From SIG307 sp964545045 (GTDB lineage Bacteria > Bacillota > Clostridia > Lachnospirales > Lachnospiraceae): a stretch of DNA of 64,000 nucleotides. Under the pieces are notes generated by a model, which ran no database searches, had not been told where the DNA came from, and worked only from the letters and a program-made list of their open reading frames with translations. The DNA is taken from NCBI GenBank assembly GCA_964545045.1, contig CAZJEN010000002.1, positions 1 through 64,000 on the forward strand, written 5' to 3'. The position numbers and the translations under genes were made by a program. Below are positions 59,843-64,000 of the stretch, one piece after another (the stretch's first letter is position 1; each line of letters opens with the position of its first letter).

Positions 59843-60475
59843 TTAGTTACAAAAGCTTACCGCAACATCGGCAGCGGAAGCTGCATCATCGGTATATGCG
59901 TCTGCACCGATGGAATCCGCAAATTCCTGGGTAATCGGTGCGCCGCCTACCATAATCTTGACCTTGTCGCGGATGCCTGCGTCAATGGCAGCCTTTACTA
60001 CCTGCTCCATTTCCGGCATGGTGGTGGTAAGCAGAGCAGAGCAGCAGATAACCTGACAGTTTTCTTCGATAGCAGTCTGGATGAACTTCTCTGCCGGAAC
60101 ATCGGTGCCAAGGTCAATAACCTTCAGACCCTTGCCCTCTAACATCATCTTTACCAGATTCTTTCCGATGTCGTGTAAATCGCCCTTTACCGTTCCGATA
60201 CAAACCTTGCCGGAAGCGGTGGCACCTTCCTTTGCAAGAAGCGGACGAAGTACATCGGTTCCCTTGCTCATGGCTCTGGCTGCTACTAATACCTCCGGAA
60301 CGAAAATTTCGTTGTCACGGAATCTTCTTCCCACTACTTCCATACCTGCCAGTAAGCCTTCCTTTAAGATGGTTTCTGCGGAAACGCCTTCCTCCACTGC
60401 CTGCTGTACTAAGGCAACTACATCCTTTGCCTTTCCCTTCTGTAATAATTCTGCGATTTCTGTCATCTGTGTCAT
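59843..60475 (-). CDS. Corrinoid protein (methyl carrier)
   Basis: A 210-aa MtaC/MtvC-like protein: N-terminal B12-binding_2 helical cap (about 1-85) and a Rossmann-like cobalamin-binding domain with the lower-ligand motif D-x-H-x2-G in GTVKGDLHDIGKNLVKMML, then GAPITQEFADSIGADAYTDDA. It carries the methyl group on cobalt between the two methyltransferases. The ATG at 60475 has AGGAGG 8 bp upstream; the longer frame has no ribosome site. Confidence 0.94.
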   Translation of the reverse strand: MTQMTEIAELLQKGKAKDVVALVQQAVEEGVSAETILKEGLLAGMEVVGRRFRDNEIFVPEVLVAARAMSKGTDVLRPLLAKEGATASGKVCIGTVKGDLHDIGKNLVKMMLEGKGLKVIDLGTDVPAEKFIQTAIEENCQVICCSALLTTTMPEMEQVVKAAIDAGIRDKVKIMVGGAPITQEFADSIGADAYTDDAASAADVAVSFCN

Positions 60476-60500
60476 AATAAAATCCTCCTTTATAATCTGA

Positions 60501-61847
60501 TTAAAGTGTTTCACCGTTTTGTGCGATTACATCTCGATACCAATAACCGGAATCTTTGATAATTCGTTGCTGTGTAGGATAATCTACAAAAATCATACCG
60601 AAGCGTTCCGAGTAACCGTGTGCCCATTCGAAATTGTCCATGAGGGACCACTGGAAATATCCGCGGATGTCGGTTCCGTCTTCTGCGGAACGTTTCAGTT
60701 CTTTAAGATAGCGGTGCAGGAAATCAATTCGGTTCGGATCGTGTACTTTGCCGTCTAAGGATACCCAGTCATGGGCGGACATACCGTTTTCTGTAATATA
60801 AATCGGTAACTGATAGCGCTCGTAATGGAAGCGGGTGCCCCAATAGAGCGTTTCCGGAATTACATTCCAACCGATGGCGGTATGGGCTTGTCCTACCGGC
60901 CAGGAAGCGATTTCCACATTGCCGTCTTTTCCTTCTTTTCTCCAAAGTCCGGTATAGATGTTCAGACCGAGGAAATCAATCGGGGTGTTGATGATTGCCA
61001 TGTCTTCCGGAGTTATTTCCGGTAAGATATCGGCACAGTTCTGTAAGATACTGTCCGGATATTTTCCGAAAACAATCGGGTCCAGCCAGTAGGCTTCCGC
61101 GAATACAAAATGTCCCTTACCACTGCTGAAATATGCAGTTTCTGTAGATTCTATATCCTGTGCTGATTTCGGGACAGAAGAGGTGGTGCAAATGGTAAAA
61201 CCCACCTTGACGTCAGGGATAAGCTCTTTTAATGTTTTGGTTGCTTTACCGTGAGCCTTAAGGACATTGTGGCCGATGTGCAACAAATCCTTTGCCTGTA
61301 ACTGATAGCCTGGGGCATGGACGCCTTGCTGATAGCCGACACCCGTGAACACCTGAGGTTCATTAAAGGTAATGAAGTGCTTGATGCGGTTGCCGAAATT
61401 CTCTGCAACAATACGGGTATAGTACTCGAAGGAATCGGAAATGGAGTCGTTCAGCCACCCGCCTTTATGATGGAGTGCAAGAGGCAAATCCCAATGATAC
61501 AGGGTAACATACGGTTCGATTCCGTACTTTTCCAGTTCGTCCAGAAGGGCATGGTAAAAGGCGATTCCCTTCGGATTTACGGCCCCTTCTCCTTCCGGAA
61601 TAATCCGGCTCCAGGAGATGGAGAAGCGGTAGGCTTTTAAGCCAAGTTCAGCCATCAGTTTTACATCTTCTTTGTAGCGGTGATAATGATCACATGCAAT
61701 ATCACCGGAAGAACCGTCCAGAATTTTTCCTTCCAGTTTCGTAAACTCATCCCAGATATTTTTACCTTTGCCGTCTTCGTATGCGGCACCTTCAATCTGG
61801 TAAGAGGCGGTTGCGGCTCCCCAGACAAAATCCTTTCGAAAACTCAT
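60501..61847 (-). CDS. Family GH1 beta-glucosidase
   Basis: A 448-aa retaining glycosidase. The acid/base Glu is in HFITFNEPQ and the nucleophile Glu in PIYITENGMS; FVWGAATASYQIEGA and the final W-S-L-M-D-N-F-E-W segment bind the sugar. No phospho-sugar-binding signature or signal peptide is evident, so it likely acts on imported free glucosides. In the middle of a corrinoid methyltransferase operon, it probably releases a methylated aglycone. Confidence 0.92.
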   Translation of the reverse strand: MSFRKDFVWGAATASYQIEGAAYEDGKGKNIWDEFTKLEGKILDGSSGDIACDHYHRYKEDVKLMAELGLKAYRFSISWSRIIPEGEGAVNPKGIAFYHALLDELEKYGIEPYVTLYHWDLPLALHHKGGWLNDSISDSFEYYTRIVAENFGNRIKHFITFNEPQVFTGVGYQQGVHAPGYQLQAKDLLHIGHNVLKAHGKATKTLKELIPDVKVGFTICTTSSVPKSAQDIESTETAYFSSGKGHFVFAEAYWLDPIVFGKYPDSILQNCADILPEITPEDMAIINTPIDFLGLNIYTGLWRKEGKDGNVEIASWPVGQAHTAIGWNVIPETLYWGTRFHYERYQLPIYITENGMSAHDWVSLDGKVHDPNRIDFLHRYLKELKRSAEDGTDIRGYFQWSLMDNFEWAHGYSERFGMIFVDYPTQQRIIKDSGYWYRDVIAQNGETL

Positions 61848-61866
61848 GAGTGTGTCCTCCTTTGCT

Positions 61867-62916
61867 TTATATGATACGATCCTTGGAATGCTTCTTTATG
61901 GTGTTCTGAATGTATTCGGCCTGTTCTTTGTTTCCTGCATAACAAATCATATGTAAACCGCGGCTGGACAGATTGTCCAGTAAAAGCTCCAACTCGTCAA
62001 TCTGCGGGAATAAAATCAGGTTCTTTCCGGCCTTCTGAATCTTTTGCAGTTGCGGGATAAAGGTGGAGGTTTTCGGCTGGCCTACCACCGGAGTCCACTG
62101 GATTGCCTTTAACTTGTCTAAGGACAGGAGCATATCCAGATGACGAATCTGTTCCTGACCATCGAAATGATACACAGGATAGTCTAAAAATGCGGTTAAT
62201 TCCTCTAATTCCGGCATAATGAATTTTGCATACATTTCCGGAGAAATCATAACGCTTAAATCGCACTGCAATTGAGCGCAACGCTTCGGAGCCCAAAGAT
62301 GCATCCAGGAAAGAATACTTCCTTCGTTATTTTCCTGCACTAAATCAAAAAGTTGATTTTGGGTTTCTTTATAAATTGATAAAAGCTTTTGGATACCTTC
62401 CAGAACAAAATCCTCATCGGTAATCATATCCATCAGAAAATTGTCGGAGCCACGCATGGCAGCCAAAGCGTCTGCGATACCGCAGTTATCCGTTACAGTC
62501 ACGGCATAGTCGTTTTTCGACAGTGCAATCATTTTTGCAATAGCTTCTTTCTGACGTTCAAAGGCATCTTTATTTTTGAAGGAAATGTCACCGGCTTCCG
62601 GCTCATCTAAGCACGGATGAAACCAAGCGGTTCTCGGGGTGTATTCCGGTTTACAACCTGCATATTCTGCGATGCCGGCGGTTCCGAAATAAGGGAAAAG
62701 GTACGGAATAGCCTCCCATAAGTAGTCATAGCTTTCAAAACGCTGGCGATGCATTTGGTCTGCTTTTTCGGCATCAAAATAGAAATTGACATCTCCGAAA
62801 TCTTTGTATACCGGTCTGCATGATAAAATTGCGGCAGAGCAACGATCCACAGCATCACGATTCCAGTAGGCAGTCATACGTTCTTTTAATTCATCAAAAT
62901 GGTCATTGTAAAACAT
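61867..62916 (-). CDS. Divergent UroD-fold protein, putative methyltransferase
   Basis: A 349-aa member of the UroD-like superfamily, recognisable from overall layout (DNCGIADALAAMRGSDNFLMDMITD, LSVMISPEMYAKFIMPELEEL, AIQWTPVVGQ). The zinc H-x-C is replaced by H-F-D and the late Cys is absent, so it must bind its substrate or metal differently, or be non-catalytic. First gene of the leftward operon; AAAGGA lies upstream and an ATTATA (62955-62960, plus-strand reading) is a possible -10. Confidence 0.8.
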   Translation of the reverse strand: MFYNDHFDELKERMTAYWNRDAVDRCSAAILSCRPVYKDFGDVNFYFDAEKADQMHRQRFESYDYLWEAIPYLFPYFGTAGIAEYAGCKPEYTPRTAWFHPCLDEPEAGDISFKNKDAFERQKEAIAKMIALSKNDYAVTVTDNCGIADALAAMRGSDNFLMDMITDEDFVLEGIQKLLSIYKETQNQLFDLVQENNEGSILSWMHLWAPKRCAQLQCDLSVMISPEMYAKFIMPELEELTAFLDYPVYHFDGQEQIRHLDMLLSLDKLKAIQWTPVVGQPKTSTFIPQLQKIQKAGKNLILFPQIDELELLLDNLSSRGLHMICYAGNKEQAEYIQNTIKKHSKDRII

Positions 62917-63024
62917 TTCTTTTCCATCCTTTCTTTTGATTTTTGTATGATTTCATTATAATTTTTGGTGTGTGGGAATTCTTCAACAGTTATTTGCAAA
63001 ACTTGTACTATTTTACGATTTTGT

Positions 63025-63053
63025 TTGACAAAGCGTTTCGGGACAGATATAGT
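63025..63053 (+). promoter_or_regulatory. Promoter of the AraC-type regulator
   Basis: TTGACA (63025-63030) and TATAGT (63048-63053), 17-bp spacer, in the 193-bp gap that divides the regulator from the divergent methyltransferase operon. Confidence 0.8.
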
Positions 63054-63109
63054 GAAAGTGAGAAGAAGATTCTTAAAAGGGTTTTTTTGAAAGTTGCGAG
63101 GTGTGAATT

Positions 63110-64000
63110 ATGGAATATATCACAGAGGTTTTGATGTTAGATAAGGATTTTCCGTTTGCAATTTATAACGGAAAAGGTTTCTCTCATCAAGATGAAAAGA
63201 ATAATCGGGTTTATATGCATAATCATCATAGCTTGGAAATTAATTTTTGTGTTTCCGGAGAGGGGCAGTATACGATTATTGATGATAAGTATCCCATTTT
63301 GCAGGATGATATTTTTATTATCAATAATCTGGAATATCATATGGCGAGAAATCTGTCCGGAGACCTGCAACTGATGGTAATTGTGTTCGACCCGGAGTTG
63401 ATTTTGGCGGGAAGCAATGATTATCAGTATGTGAGGGCCTTTTATGAGTGGAAAACCGGGTTTAAACATCGACTCCCGGGTGGTATTTTTGCTACGGAAG
63501 AGATTAAAGGAATACTAAACTCCATTCAGGAAGAGTGGGATACCCAGGCGGCCGGATGGCGTCTGGTGGTAAAGTCGTTGCTTTTGATGCTGTTGGCTCT
63601 GCTGTACCGACGGTTTGAGAGTATGGAGGGATATTCGGAAAAAATACGACATTTTCAGAAAGGCTACATCAAACTTGCTCCGGCCATTCGTTATATGGAA
63701 GAACATTACAAGGAGAATATTCCGTTGGCGACACTGGCACAGGAAGCGCATATGAGTGTAAATTATTTTTCTGCTTATTTTTCACAGAACATGAATTGTA
63801 CGGTGTCAGAGTATCTGATTCGTATGCGATTGAAACATGCCTGTATGCAGCTTACAACCACGGATAACAGTATTCTGTCCGTTGCGTTGGAGTCGGGCTT
63901 TGAAAATATTTCGTATTTTAACAGAGTATTTCGGAAGGAGTTTGGCGTAACACCGAGACAGTATCGAAAAAGAGTGGATGGCAACGGAAAAAAGATTTGA
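63110..64000 (+). CDS. AraC-family transcriptional regulator
   Basis: A 296-aa activator. N-terminal cupin-like sensor (about 20-150, NHHSLEINFCVSGEGQYTIID) and C-terminal double HTH (about 195-290: NIPLATLAQEAHMSVNYFSAYFSQ and SILSVALESGFENISYFNRVFRKEFGVTPRQYR). It is divergent from the methyltransferase-glucosidase operon and most likely activates it when the glucoside or aglycone is present. GAGGTG precedes the ATG. The stop codon is the last three bases of the window, so the gene is complete. Confidence 0.93.
   Translation: MEYITEVLMLDKDFPFAIYNGKGFSHQDEKNNRVYMHNHHSLEINFCVSGEGQYTIIDDKYPILQDDIFIINNLEYHMARNLSGDLQLMVIVFDPELILAGSNDYQYVRAFYEWKTGFKHRLPGGIFATEEIKGILNSIQEEWDTQAAGWRLVVKSLLLMLLALLYRRFESMEGYSEKIRHFQKGYIKLAPAIRYMEEHYKENIPLATLAQEAHMSVNYFSAYFSQNMNCTVSEYLIRMRLKHACMQLTTTDNSILSVALESGFENISYFNRVFRKEFGVTPRQYRKRVDGNGKKI

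Noticed and set aside
1..64000. CRISPR array, tRNA or rRNA genes
   Set aside because: No regularly spaced short repeats and no tRNA or rRNA sequence was recognised; the only tandem repeat is the two-copy unit at 1-250.

Overview
The window looks like a chromosomal segment of an anaerobic, low-to-moderate GC Gram-positive bacterium (Clostridia, most likely Lachnospiraceae). The signs are strong AGGAGG ribosome binding sites, TTGACA/TATAAT promoters, type III glutamine synthetase, LL-diaminopimelate aminotransferase, an archaeal-type split glutamate synthase, an Nfn-type transhydrogenase and a corrinoid methyltransferase locus. No rRNA, tRNA or CRISPR array was seen.

Bases 1 to about 20,750 are accessory DNA. 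The first 7.2 kb holds an AT-rich tandem repeat, a small HTH protein, a serine recombinase and a set of mostly unrecognised cargo genes (a YdjM-like membrane protein, a multi-pass membrane protein, a coiled-coil ClpX-like ATPase and several orphans), separated by similar terminator/promoter modules. An IS110-family element with a structured non-coding left end (probable bridge RNA) follows, then a tyrosine integrase. Bases 10.2-19.0 kb are visibly AT-rich and form a candidate defence island: an internally duplicated protein of unknown function, a 1,446-aa metallophosphoesterase-NACHT-solenoid STAND protein, and an ApeA-like HEPN protein. The HEPN gene is split near its 3' end by a 1,359-bp IS3-family element; removing the element with one copy of its 3-bp target duplication restores the reading frame. 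A DUF4143 ATPase with an operator-rich promoter closes the region.

Bases 21.1-55.4 kb form a nitrogen-assimilation and amide-nitrogen-transfer supercluster. A leftward operon encodes the three split domains of glutamate synthase, its ferredoxin and flavoprotein, glutamine synthetase I, an ANTAR RNA-binding regulator and lysA. Divergently, gdhA, glnN, an Amt-PII fusion, a 55-aa protein and asnB are followed by an 18-kb operon purC-purA-nfnA-nfnB-purB-guaA-glmS-pyrG-purF-carA-carB-dapF-dapL. Seven glutamine amidotransferase polypeptides lie together. Four hairpin-plus-T-tract elements built on the same CAAAGRCG core precede the transcription units, three of them about 13-16 nt after a recognisable -10 box. 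This looks like a shared attenuation system for the locus.

Bases 55.4-64 kb hold a leftward catabolic operon: three UroD-type methyltransferase-family proteins, a corrinoid protein, a RACo-type activator fused to a DUF2284 domain, and a GH1 beta-glucosidase, with a divergent AraC-type regulator. The set suggests deglycosylation followed by corrinoid-dependent demethylation of a methylated, perhaps methoxyaromatic, glucoside; the substrate is inference.
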